From Pseudomonas veronii (GTDB lineage Bacteria; Pseudomonadota; Gammaproteobacteria; Pseudomonadales; Pseudomonadaceae), in assembly GCF_001439695.1 (NCBI RefSeq), contig NZ_JYLL01000027.1:20646-84645 (forward strand): a stretch of 64,000 nt of DNA, read 5' to 3'. Shown here in pieces: positions 44,619 to 53,129 of the stretch; position 1 is the stretch's first letter; each line of letters starts with the position of its first letter. Position numbers and translations under genes: made by a program. The notes below the pieces were generated by a model that was not told the DNA's origin, did no database searches, and saw nothing but the letters and a program-made list of their open reading frames with translations.

Positions 44619-46373
44619 ATGTGGAGCTATCAGGCGCCGCTGCGCGATATGCAATTTGTGCTTGAACATTGGCTGCAAGCCCCCCAGGCGTGGAGCCATG
44701 TTCCGGCGTTCGAAGCGTTGGACATGTCTCTCGCCGTTCAAGTGTTGGAGGAAGCGGCGCGCTTCAGCCAGGGGGTGCTGGCGCCCCTGAACAGTAGCGG
44801 CGATCGTCAAGGCTGTCGCTGGAACGCCGGCCAGGTCAGCACGCCGGACGGTTTCGCCGAGGCCTATCGCGCCTATGTCGACGGTGGCTGGCCGGCCTTG
44901 GCGTGCGCTGAAGGGCAGGGCGGCCAGGGGTTGCCGCAACTGCTCGACGCGGCGCTGCAAGAGATGCTCTACGCCTGCAACCACGCGTGGGCCATGTACA
45001 CCGGGATCGCCCACGGCGCCTACCTCTGCCTCAAGACCCACGCCGCGCCCTGGTTGCAGGCGCGTTACTTGCCCGAGATCATCAGTGGGCATGCCTTGCC
45101 CACCATGTGCCTGACCGAACCCCAGGCCGGCAGCGATGTCGGGTTGCTGCGCTGTCGCGCGACCCCCGAGGGCGATGGCCGTTATCGCCTGCAGGGCAAC
45201 AAGTTGTTTATCTCCGGCGGCGAGCACGACCTCACGCCCAATATCCTGCACCTGGTACTGGCGCGCCTACCCGATGCGCCGCCGGGCAGTCGCGGCCTTT
45301 CACTGTTCCTGGTGCCCAAGCGACTGGACGACGGCCAGGCCAACGCTGTGCATTGCGACGGCATTGAACACAAGATGGGCATCAAGGGCAGCGCCACGTG
45401 CTCGCTGGTGTTCGACGGCGCCCTAGGCTGGCTGATCGGCGACGCCAACCGCGGCCTGGCGGCGATGTTCGTGATGATGAACTCGGCGCGCCTGCATGTC
45501 GGCCTGCAAGGCCTGGGGCATGTCGAGGCGGCTTGGCAGAACGCTGCGCAATACGCCGCCGAGCGCGTGCAAATGCGTGCGCCGTCGAGGCCGCAAGGGG
45601 CATCGGCCCAAGCGGCTGACCCTATCCGTTATCACCCGGCGATGCGCCGCGTGTTGCTGGAGTTGCGCACGGCCAGCGAGGGGATGCGGGCCATCGGTTA
45701 TTGGGCCGCGCATTTGCTCGATCAGGCCGAGCATGACCCGGACCCGCAAGCACGAGCGTGCGCCGGTCAACTGGCGCAGTTGCTGACGCCGATCATCAAG
45801 GCGTTTTTCACCGAGCAGGGTTTCCGTCAGGCGAGCAATGCCTTGCAGGTCTTCGGCGGTTACGGCTACGTCGCCGAGTTCGCCATCGAGCAAACGCTGC
45901 GCGACAGTCGCATTGCGATGATCTATGAGGGCAGCAACGAGATCCAGGCCAATGACCTGCTGCTGCGCAAGGTGCTGGGCGATGAGGGGCGAGCCTTCGA
46001 CTTGCTGCTGGCAGTGCTGCGCACCGAGGCCGGGCAGGGCGGCCAATGCGCCGCGTGTGCAGGTTTCGCCGACGCGCTGGGCAGCCTGTGTGACGCGCTG
46101 GCCCGTGTGGTCGAGGCCATACGTGAACGGGCGCTGGAAGACAGCGAGTACCCCTATCGGGCCGCGCCGGACTTTCTCCAGTTATGCGGCGTGGCCCTGC
46201 TGGCCCTGGCATGGGCGCGGGCCGCTCGGGTTTCCCGGGCATTGCCCGAGGACGATCCGTTGCGCGCCGCCAAGCTGCAAAGCGCCGGGTTCTTTTTCGA
46301 TTACCTGCCGTCCCGGTTGGCGCAGCACCTGGGCGCGATAGACGCGGCACGCGCGGCGTTGGCGTTCGTCTGA
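44619..46373 (+). CDS. Acyl-CoA dehydrogenase (long, about 580-residue type)
   Basis: 584 residues from ATG 44619 with GATGAGG upstream. FAD/acyl-CoA signatures are MCLTEPQAGSDVGLLRCRA, FISGGEHDLTPNILHLVLAR and GGYGYVAEFAIEQTLRDSRIAMIYEGSNEIQANDLLLRKVL, which holds the catalytic-region Glu. The N-terminal extension and C-terminal domain place it with the longer DmdC-like dehydrogenases. It would desaturate an acyl-CoA, perhaps a dihydro-hydroxycinnamoyl-CoA, feeding side-chain shortening. It is the last gene of the ech operon, 42 bp after the thiolase. Confidence 0.85.
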   Translation: MWSYQAPLRDMQFVLEHWLQAPQAWSHVPAFEALDMSLAVQVLEEAARFSQGVLAPLNSSGDRQGCRWNAGQVSTPDGFAEAYRAYVDGGWPALACAEGQGGQGLPQLLDAALQEMLYACNHAWAMYTGIAHGAYLCLKTHAAPWLQARYLPEIISGHALPTMCLTEPQAGSDVGLLRCRATPEGDGRYRLQGNKLFISGGEHDLTPNILHLVLARLPDAPPGSRGLSLFLVPKRLDDGQANAVHCDGIEHKMGIKGSATCSLVFDGALGWLIGDANRGLAAMFVMMNSARLHVGLQGLGHVEAAWQNAAQYAAERVQMRAPSRPQGASAQAADPIRYHPAMRRVLLELRTASEGMRAIGYWAAHLLDQAEHDPDPQARACAGQLAQLLTPIIKAFFTEQGFRQASNALQVFGGYGYVAEFAIEQTLRDSRIAMIYEGSNEIQANDLLLRKVLGDEGRAFDLLLAVLRTEAGQGGQCAACAGFADALGSLCDALARVVEAIRERALEDSEYPYRAAPDFLQLCGVALLALAWARAARVSRALPEDDPLRAAKLQSAGFFFDYLPSRLAQHLGAIDAARAALAFV

Positions 46374-46390
46374 CGGAGGGCGGATGCTTA

Positions 46391-46426
46391 CGGTACTACT
46401 TGCGGTACTACTAGCGGTACTATGGC
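46391..46426. repeat. Three tandem 12-bp repeats upstream of vanR
   Basis: CGGTACTACTTG, CGGTACTACTAG, CGGTACTATGGC follow one another without gaps, 28 to 63 bases before the vanR ATG. The core CGGTACTA is identical in all three. At 12-bp spacing they lie on nearly the same helix face. Possible operator, or a simple tandem duplication. Confidence 0.8.
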
Positions 46427-46453
46427 GACCCACGTTTTCTGGAAGTTGCCTGG

Positions 46454-47167
46454 ATGAGTAAACCCGGTCAATTGGTGCTGGTTGCACTGCGCAAGATGAT
46501 CGCCAGCGGCGAGTTGGCGGCGGGCGAGCGGCTGATGGAGATTCCCACGGCGCAACTGTTCGGTGTGTCACGCATGCCCGTGCGTATGGCGTTCCGTACC
46601 CTTGAGCAGGAAGGGCTGCTGGTGCCGTTTGGCGGGCGTGGGTATCAGGTGCGTTCGGTCAGCCCGGACGACATTGCCGGCGCCGTCGAAGTGCGTGGCG
46701 TGCTCGAGGGCCTGGCTGCGCGTCAAACCGCCGAGCGCGGGTTGTCCGACGTGGCGCGTGCCACCCTCGAGCGCTGCCTGGTGGAAGGCGATCAACTGTT
46801 CGACAAAGGGTACGTGACCGAGGACGACCTTGAGGTCTATCACGACCTGAACATGCGCTTTCACCGCGTCATCGTTGAAGGCAGCCACAACCCGGCGATC
46901 GCCGACGCACTGGCACGCAATGATCACCTGCCGTTCGCATCGGTCACCGCGCTGGCGGTGGATCGCGACGACATGGTCCGCGAATACCGGCGTTTCAACT
47001 ATGCCCACATGCAACATCACTCGGTCTTCGATGCCCTGGTCAATCGCCAGGGCGCGCGGGCCGAAGCGATCATGCGCGAACACGCCAACGCGACCTTGCG
47101 CTATGCCGAGATCTTCGGTTCCGCGACCGCCAACGCGCGGATGAAGGTCATTTTGCCCACGGCGTGA
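46454..47167 (+). CDS. vanR: GntR/FCD-family repressor VanR
   Basis: 237 residues. The GntR winged helix comes first (KMIASGELAAGERLMEIPTAQLFGVSRMPVRMAFRTLEQEGLLVPFGGRGYQVR), then an FCD ligand domain with the metal/ligand residues of FHRVIVEGSHN and HHSVFDALVNRQGARAEAIMREH. VanR proteins repress vanAB and are released by vanillate. This gene is convergent with vanB (7-bp gap between stops). Two TGGATCCA-centred sites upstream of vanA are its likely operators. Confidence 0.87.
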   Translation: MSKPGQLVLVALRKMIASGELAAGERLMEIPTAQLFGVSRMPVRMAFRTLEQEGLLVPFGGRGYQVRSVSPDDIAGAVEVRGVLEGLAARQTAERGLSDVARATLERCLVEGDQLFDKGYVTEDDLEVYHDLNMRFHRVIVEGSHNPAIADALARNDHLPFASVTALAVDRDDMVREYRRFNYAHMQHHSVFDALVNRQGARAEAIMREHANATLRYAEIFGSATANARMKVILPTA

Positions 47168-47173
47168 CGCCTT

Positions 47174-48124
47174 TCAGAGATCGAGCACCAGCAGCGGGGT
47201 TTTCGCGCGCGAGCAGCAGGGGGTGAACTGGTCGTTCAGCGCTTGTTCCTGCTCGGTGAGGAACAGGTCGCGGTGCTCCGGTATGCCTTCGAGCACGCGG
47301 GTCAGGCAGGTTCCGCAAATCCCTTGTTCGCACGACACGGCAATCTCGATACCGTGGCTTTCCAGGACCTGGACCACGCTCCGGTCGGCGGGTACGTCGA
47401 AGACCTGGCCGCTGCTGGCGAGCTTCACCGAAAACCCTGCGTCGAGGCTGCTGTCCAGCGGCGCCGCAGCGAAGTATTCGCGGTGCAGGCATTCCTCCTG
47501 CCAGCCCTGGGCCCGAGCGCTGTCGAGCACATGCTGCATGAAACCGCCGGGGCCGCACACATACAGGTGGACGTTGGCGTCGGGCGCCGCCAGCACCTGG
47601 GCGGTGTTCATTGCCGTATGGGGCTGCTCGTCGAAATGCAGGAACACGCGTTCGGCGAACGATGAGTCCTTGAGGCGTTGCACAAAGGCGGCGCGTTCAC
47701 TGGCGCGGGCGCAATAATGCAGTTCGAAGTCAGCTCCGACATGGGCCAGGCGCTCGGCCATGCACAGGATCGGGGTGATGCCGATGCCGCCGGCGAACAG
47801 CAGACTGCGTCGGGCTTCGTGCGCCAGCGGGAACAGGTTGCGCGGTTCGCTGATCTGCAGGCGGGCGCCCTTCTGTATGTGTTCGTGCAGGCAACGGGAG
47901 CCGCCACGGGAGGCCGGGTCGTTGAGCACGCCGATCAGGTAGCGATGCCGTTCTTCCGGGTGATTGCACAGGGAATATTGACGGACCACGCCGTCGGGCA
48001 GGTACACGTCGATATGCGCGCCAGCGCTGAAGGCCGGCAGCGCCTGGCCATCGACGCGGGCCAATTCAAAGCTGCAAATGTCCTGGGCTTCGTTGTTGCG
48101 GGATACCACCACCACATCGATCAT
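47174..48124 (-). CDS. vanB: Vanillate O-demethylase, reductase subunit
   Basis: 316 residues: a flavin/NAD(H) reductase module (QYSLCNHPEERHRYLIGV; LLFAGGIGITPILCMAERL; VHLYVCGPGGFMQHVL) followed by a plant-type [2Fe-2S] ferredoxin domain at the C terminus with ligands in SCEQGICGTCLTRVLEG and FTPCCSRA. It passes electrons from NADH to the VanA oxygenase. GAGGA precedes the ATG, and 29 bp separate it from vanA. Confidence 0.92.
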   Translation of the reverse strand: MIDVVVVSRNNEAQDICSFELARVDGQALPAFSAGAHIDVYLPDGVVRQYSLCNHPEERHRYLIGVLNDPASRGGSRCLHEHIQKGARLQISEPRNLFPLAHEARRSLLFAGGIGITPILCMAERLAHVGADFELHYCARASERAAFVQRLKDSSFAERVFLHFDEQPHTAMNTAQVLAAPDANVHLYVCGPGGFMQHVLDSARAQGWQEECLHREYFAAAPLDSSLDAGFSVKLASSGQVFDVPADRSVVQVLESHGIEIAVSCEQGICGTCLTRVLEGIPEHRDLFLTEQEQALNDQFTPCCSRAKTPLLVLDL

Positions 48125-48153
48125 GTTCAGTCCTCGTAGCGTTAGCGCGCGGT

Positions 48154-49215
48154 TCAGGCGCGGGTCGTGGTGATCAGTTGCGGCGCGGGGGCGCGCTCCT
48201 TGGCGATCAGCCGTTCGAGGACCTTGCGTGACTGCACGCCACCGGCATCGATATTGAGCTTGAGCAGATTGCGCGTCGGGTGGGCCAGCAGGTTCTGTTG
48301 CTGGCGTTCAAGCATCTCCAGGTCTTCGCTGAAAATCTTGCCCTGGCCTTCGCGAATGCTGGCGGTCAGTGCCTGGTCCTGAGGGTTGAAGTTGCGCGCC
48401 ATGCCCCAGAAGTACCAGATCGATGTCTCGGTTTGCGGGGTGATGAAGTCCACCACGATGCTCGCGGCCTTGTGCTCGGGCGCGGCGTGGTAGCCGCCCT
48501 TGCCGGCGTGGGCCACGCCGACTTCGATCAGTACATGGCTGGGCGGGGTGAAGCGGCAGATCTGCCAGCGGTCCACCGGCACGTCATCGGCGAGGTTATT
48601 GCCACGCAGGGCCATGCGCCAGAACGGCGGGGCCATGATGTTTTCCATGTGGCGGGCGGTGACGACTTCATCGCCTTCGACCGTGGTCACAGGCGGCGCT
48701 TCGTCGATTTCCTTCTGGCCGATGCTGGAGGCGTGGACGTAGGTTTCGTGGGTCAGGTCCATCAGGTTGTCGATCATCAGGCGGTAGTCGCACTGGATGT
48801 CAAACAGACCGCCGCCATAGGCCCACTGGTCGCTCACGGCCCATTCCAAGTGGTGGATCAACGCCGGGTCGGCCAGGGCCTGATCGCCGGGCCACACCCA
48901 GATGAAACCGTAGCGTTCCACCGCGGCGAAGGTCTTGTTACAGGGAAACCCGCGCACCCGCTGCCCGGGCATTTCGACGGTCTTGCCATCGTCCCCCATG
49001 ACCAGGCCATGGTAGCCGCAGACCAGCTTGCCGTTCTCCACATAGCCCAACGAGAGCGGCGCGCCGCGGTGCGGACAGAAGTCCTCGACAGCCACGACGG
49101 CGCCTTCCAGCCCGCGATAAAACACCATTTTTTCCCCGCATATCTGCCGACCCAGCGGCTTTTGCGCGATTTCATCGGGGGTGCAGGCGACATACCACGT
49201 GTTCTTGGGGTACAT
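48154..49215 (-). CDS. vanA: Vanillate O-demethylase, oxygenase subunit
   Basis: 353 residues. The Rieske centre is CPHRGAPLSLGYVENGKLVCGYHG (CxH...CxxH, about 47-70). The mononuclear-iron domain contains NLMDLTHETYVHASS, whose Asp and two His are iron ligands. It demethylates vanillate to protocatechuate and formaldehyde using VanB electrons. The strong promoter just upstream carries a perfect VanR-type palindrome over its -10. Confidence 0.94.
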   Translation of the reverse strand: MYPKNTWYVACTPDEIAQKPLGRQICGEKMVFYRGLEGAVVAVEDFCPHRGAPLSLGYVENGKLVCGYHGLVMGDDGKTVEMPGQRVRGFPCNKTFAAVERYGFIWVWPGDQALADPALIHHLEWAVSDQWAYGGGLFDIQCDYRLMIDNLMDLTHETYVHASSIGQKEIDEAPPVTTVEGDEVVTARHMENIMAPPFWRMALRGNNLADDVPVDRWQICRFTPPSHVLIEVGVAHAGKGGYHAAPEHKAASIVVDFITPQTETSIWYFWGMARNFNPQDQALTASIREGQGKIFSEDLEMLERQQQNLLAHPTRNLLKLNIDAGGVQSRKVLERLIAKERAPAPQLITTTRA

Positions 49216-49244
49216 GGTGACTCTCCAGGCGAGTGATTGTTCTT

Positions 49245-49264
49245 ATTTAATGGATCCATTAAAT
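49245..49264. promoter_or_regulatory. VanR operator, perfect 20-bp palindrome
   Basis: ATTTAATGGATCCATTAAAT is perfectly self-complementary. Its TGGATCCA core equals the centre of the Caulobacter VanR operator ATTGGATCCAAT. It covers the vanA -10 box and ends 30 bp before the ATG. Confidence 0.82.
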
Positions 49265-49286
49265 GAAGTGCGTCACTTGGAGTCAA
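49258..49286 (-). promoter_or_regulatory. Sigma-70 promoter of vanAB
   Basis: On the minus strand TTGACT, 17 bases, TTTAAT. The -10 lies inside the VanR palindrome, so repressor and polymerase would exclude each other. Confidence 0.7.
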
Positions 49287-49340
49287 CCTGTGGTTCGGCA
49301 ATGCCGAGATTTATTTGGGCGATTATCGATCAGTTTTTAT

Positions 49341-49356
49341 TTACTGGATCCATAAT
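49341..49356. promoter_or_regulatory. Second VanR-type half-palindrome upstream of vanA
   Basis: TTACTGGATCCATAAT repeats the TGGATCCA core with weaker flanks, 94 bp (centre to centre, about nine helical turns) from the main operator. It may allow repression by looping or cooperative binding. Confidence 0.6.
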
Positions 49357-49462
49357 GCGCGCTTGCCTGGCTGCCACGCCGTGCGGCCCGAGCACCTCGC
49401 CGCTCACGCTGGACAACGCCGGCGTGACGGCGCGGAGCGTTTGCAGGGCCCTGGGCGCAGGC

Positions 49463-50341
49463 TCACTCGGTGTTTGTCGCCATCAGAAAGTTGCGCACTT
49501 CACCGGTGATATGGCTTTTGCTGCCTTGTTCGAGGATGCCGACCGTTCGCTGCTCCACCGCACCCGGTAACGCCAGGACACGCAGCTGTGGGTCGTGTTG
49601 CCAGTCGAAGTTTCTGAGCAGCGGAATAATCGCGATGCCGACGCGTTGTCGGACTAGTTCCGCGATGCCGATGATTGAGTTCAGTTCAAGGATCTGCATG
49701 GGCTCGATCGCTTCCCGTCGGAAAAAGCGCTCCACTTTTCGGCCCACGGCGGTGGTTCTGTCATAGCGAATGAACGGCTGTGTCCTGAGCAGTTCAATGG
49801 CATCGTCGGTGCCCTGCGAGTGGGTTGCGCTGACCAACAACACCAACGGTTCTTCGTACAACCTTGTCCAGCTCAAGCCTTTGAAGTCCTGGCGTGTGGC
49901 CTCGATCAAGAGCGCGGCATCCAGTTCTCCGGTGAGAACCCGGTGCGCCAGTTCGTCCGAGCGCGCGGTCACCAGGGTGACGGACACCTTGGGATAAACC
50001 TCCTTGAGCCTGACCAGGCAGTTGGCGAGCAAGCCCATTGCCGAGGTGATCCCGCCGATCGTCACATCGCCTTCCATCGTGAGGTCAGTATCGTCGCCGG
50101 CGACCATGGCCGCGTAATCGTCGACCAGCTTCTTGGCTTTGGGCAGCAACAGCAGGCCTTCACGGTTGAGCTTGACCTGACGCTGGCTGCGATCGAACAG
50201 AGGGCGCCGGATCTCATCCTCGAGCGCACGCATTTGTTGCCCGACGGCGGCATTGGTCAGGGACACTCGATCTGCTGCGGCAGCAAAACTGCCGTATTGC
50301 GCGACGGCAATGAAGGTTTTCAGAAAACGGATGGTACTCAT
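49463..50341 (-). CDS. LysR-family transcriptional regulator
   Basis: 292 residues with the N-terminal helix-turn-helix (FIAVAQYGSFAAAADRVSLTNAAVGQQMRALEDEI, about 10-44) and a two-lobe effector domain. It diverges from the esterase gene at 50472, the usual LysR geometry, so it probably controls the esterase/ABC/aminotransferase run. The effector is unknown. Confidence 0.87.
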   Translation of the reverse strand: MSTIRFLKTFIAVAQYGSFAAAADRVSLTNAAVGQQMRALEDEIRRPLFDRSQRQVKLNREGLLLLPKAKKLVDDYAAMVAGDDTDLTMEGDVTIGGITSAMGLLANCLVRLKEVYPKVSVTLVTARSDELAHRVLTGELDAALLIEATRQDFKGLSWTRLYEEPLVLLVSATHSQGTDDAIELLRTQPFIRYDRTTAVGRKVERFFRREAIEPMQILELNSIIGIAELVRQRVGIAIIPLLRNFDWQHDPQLRVLALPGAVEQRTVGILEQGSKSHITGEVRNFLMATNTE

Positions 50342-50471
50342 TGGGTGTTTCCGACGGGTTCAGTGCCAGGGATGGTAAAGGGTTTGTTTATGTTGGATAA
50401 AGGTAATTTAGATTTTCTTTCGTCTGGCGCGGCAGAATACTGGACGCTGTTCTGGAAGCAGCGATGACCCT

Positions 50472-51353
50472 ATGAAAAGCCAGTCGAATGAAGCAATCAA
50501 TCCCGCCGCCGATGCAGTGGCGAGCCAAGCCGCCAAGAGTGTTTATCACCTCGGCGCCACGACGGTGTACTCGCACACTGCCGATAGCCGTTTTGCCTAC
50601 ACGCTGTATGTACCCGCCTCGATTGAGGACCCTGAGCGCCCGGTCGACCTCGTGGTGTCGTTGCACGGCTCAACCCGGGCCATGGAAATCTACCGCAATG
50701 GCTTCGCCGAATTTGGTCGTTGGAACGATTGTGTGATTCTGTCGCCACTGTTTCCGGTGGGGGTGCTGGGAGATGGCAACGGCGACGGTTACAAGCAATT
50801 GGTGGAAGGCGATATCCGTTACGACCAAGTCCTGCTGGACATGGTCGCCAGCGTCGGCCAGAAGTACAACCGCCGCTTCGATACGTTCGCCCTGTTTGGT
50901 TACTCCGGTGGCGGACAGTTCAGCCACCGGTTTTGTTACCTGCACCCCGAGAAGCTGTGGGCCGCCTCGATCGGTGCGCCAGGCTCGGTGACCTTGCTGG
51001 ACCCCAAGCAGAATTGGTGGGTCGGTGTGCGCGACTTCGAGACCCGGTTTGCCAAGCCACTGGACCTCGACGCCCTGCGCCAGGTGCCGATTCATATGGT
51101 GGTGGGCGAGGCCGACCTCGAAACCTGGGAAATCACTCACCGCGAAGGCGGCAAACATTACATGCCCGGCGCCAATAGCGCCGGTTGCACGCGGCCTGAA
51201 CGGCTGGCGGCACTCAAGGCGAGTTTCGAGGCTCAGGGGGTCAAGGTGCGTTTCGATGTGCTGCCCAATGTGGCTCATCAGGGGATCAAGGCGATGCCGG
51301 CCGCCCAGGACTTTTTCGCCGAGGTGCTGCGAGTTCGTCGCGGCCGGCGTTGA
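50472..51353 (+). CDS. Alpha/beta-hydrolase esterase (PHB-depolymerase/feruloyl-esterase-like)
   Basis: 293 residues. The oxyanion-hole strand VVSLHGST is at about 61-68, the nucleophile elbow GYSGGG has Ser 145, a likely acidic residue lies in MVVGEADLETWE, and the catalytic His is in NVAHQGIK. No signal peptide is evident, so it acts inside the cell on an imported ester. LpqC/PHB-depolymerase-type enzymes include feruloyl and cinnamoyl esterases. Given the vanillate genes nearby, a hydroxycinnamoyl ester is attractive but unproven. Confidence 0.75.
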   Translation: MKSQSNEAINPAADAVASQAAKSVYHLGATTVYSHTADSRFAYTLYVPASIEDPERPVDLVVSLHGSTRAMEIYRNGFAEFGRWNDCVILSPLFPVGVLGDGNGDGYKQLVEGDIRYDQVLLDMVASVGQKYNRRFDTFALFGYSGGGQFSHRFCYLHPEKLWAASIGAPGSVTLLDPKQNWWVGVRDFETRFAKPLDLDALRQVPIHMVVGEADLETWEITHREGGKHYMPGANSAGCTRPERLAALKASFEAQGVKVRFDVLPNVAHQGIKAMPAAQDFFAEVLRVRRGRR

Positions 51354-51536
51354 TCGATACCGCTGTAAAGAGGTGCAAGGGGCGTAATTGACGTCCCTGA
51401 TGATTGCGTTGGTATCTGACAAAAGTACGCGCGATCGGTTGCTATAAAAATAATCACGACCTACCCATTCCGCTCCCGGCCCTGCCCATGGCTTAGTCCA
51501 TCGACCGGAAAATTTTGTTCAAGGAGTCTTTCTCCC

Positions 51537-53120
51537 ATGCATCACTACGTCAAAAAAGCCCTGTATTTCGGCGTGCCGACCCTCAGCCTGTGCCTTGCCG
51601 CCCTTACTCTGCAAGCCGGCGAACCGAGCCTGATCAAGGTTGGCTTCAACGGTGATATCCGCAGCACTGAACCTGGGGTCAATCGCGATGAAAACTCCGA
51701 TGCGTTCATCATGCACATCGTCGAAGGTTTGGTGGCCTACCGCGAAGATGCGTCAGTCGGGCCGATGCTGGCTAAAGACGTCACGATCTCGGACGACGGG
51801 CTCACCTATACCTTCACCCTGCGTGAAGGCGTCAAGTTCCAGAACGGCAAGCCCCTGACCGCCGAGGACGTGAAGTGGACCTGGCAGCACTACCTCGACC
51901 CGAAAACCCAATGGCGCTGCCTGCCGGAGTTTGATGGGCGCGGGGTCTCGAAAATCCTCGACATCTCGGTTCCGGAACCGCTCAAGGTGGTGTTCCGCAT
52001 CGATAAGCCCAACGGCGTGCTGCTGGCGACCATGTCCCGGCCCGACTGTGGCGGCAGCGGCATTGTGCATCCCGATTCGGTCGCGGCCGATGGCACCTGG
52101 ATCGCGCCGATTGGCACCGGTCCGTTCACCCTCGGTCAGTGGAAGCAAGGCCAGTACGTCGAGTTGAACCGCTTCAAGGACTACACCCCGCGCGCCGAAG
52201 CGAAGCCAGACGGCTTTACCGGGAACAAGCAAGCGTTCGTTGACCGCGTGCGGTTTGTGGTCATCCCGGACGCCGCCTCGGCCAAGGCCGCACTGCTTTC
52301 CGGCGGTGTCGACGTACTGCCGGACGTGACCGCAATGGATGAGGCGGAGTTGAAAAATGTCCCCGGCATGCAGGTACGCACCAGCCCGGTGATGACGCTC
52401 GGCGGGCTGCTGTTCCAGACCCGTGACCCGTTGCTCGGCGACGTGCGTATTCGCCGCGCCGTGGCGCTGTCGCTGGACTATTCGCAGATGGTCGCAACGC
52501 TTTCCAATGGCCTGTCCACCGTCAACAACTCGATCATTCCGACCACCAGCGCGTATTACGACGCGACGGCGCATACGGGTTACCCCTACGACCTCGACGA
52601 GGCCCGGCGCCTGCTCAAAGCGGCGGGTTACCACGGCCAGCCGATCAAGCTGATCGTCAACAAGCGCTACCCGCAGATGTTCGACATGGGCGTCTTGAGC
52701 CAGGCAATGCTCCAGGCTGTCGGGGTGAATATCGTGCTCGAAACCCTGGAGTGGGGCGCCCAACTGGAGCGTTATCAGAGCGGCAACTTCCAGATGATGG
52801 CGTTCTCGTATTCGCCACGCTTTGACGCGGCGCTGAGCTATGAGTCGGTGACGGGGAACAAAGACAAGGAACCGCGCAAAGTCTGGGACAACCCCAAGGC
52901 GCTGGTGTTGTTGCGTGAAGCCCAGAGCGAGTCCGTCGCGCCAAAGCGTCAAGCGCTGTTCGATCAATTGCACACGCTGATGCTGGCCGATGTGCCAATG
53001 GTGATGATTTACAACGGCACCAGTATCGGTGTCGTAAAAGCCGGCATCGAGGGCTATCGCTCCTGGCCGATCTCTAAACCGCGCCTGTGGGGCGTGTCGC
53101 TGGCGGCAACATCAAAGTAG
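51537..53120 (+). CDS. Peptide/opine-type ABC periplasmic binding protein (family 5)
   Basis: 527 residues. A signal peptide (FGVPTLSLCLAALTLQAGE) precedes the family-5 scaffold: VEGLVAYREDASVGPMLAKDVTISDDGLTYTFTLREGVKFQNGKPLTAEDVKWTWQHYLDP. GTGPFTLGQWKQGQYVELNRFKDY follows, and DVRIRRAVALSLDYSQMV later. Such proteins bind di/oligopeptides, opines or other sizeable polar ligands. Two permeases and a fused ATPase follow, so the importer is complete. A good AAGGAG ribosome site precedes the ATG. Confidence 0.87.
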   Translation: MHHYVKKALYFGVPTLSLCLAALTLQAGEPSLIKVGFNGDIRSTEPGVNRDENSDAFIMHIVEGLVAYREDASVGPMLAKDVTISDDGLTYTFTLREGVKFQNGKPLTAEDVKWTWQHYLDPKTQWRCLPEFDGRGVSKILDISVPEPLKVVFRIDKPNGVLLATMSRPDCGGSGIVHPDSVAADGTWIAPIGTGPFTLGQWKQGQYVELNRFKDYTPRAEAKPDGFTGNKQAFVDRVRFVVIPDAASAKAALLSGGVDVLPDVTAMDEAELKNVPGMQVRTSPVMTLGGLLFQTRDPLLGDVRIRRAVALSLDYSQMVATLSNGLSTVNNSIIPTTSAYYDATAHTGYPYDLDEARRLLKAAGYHGQPIKLIVNKRYPQMFDMGVLSQAMLQAVGVNIVLETLEWGAQLERYQSGNFQMMAFSYSPRFDAALSYESVTGNKDKEPRKVWDNPKALVLLREAQSESVAPKRQALFDQLHTLMLADVPMVMIYNGTSIGVVKAGIEGYRSWPISKPRLWGVSLAATSK

Positions 53121-53129
53121 GGCGTTCCC

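Noticed and set aside
46391..46426. Tandem 12-bp repeats as a CRISPR array or replication iterons
   Set aside because: Units are adjacent with no spacers, only three copies, and no cas, rep or AT-rich origin features are near.
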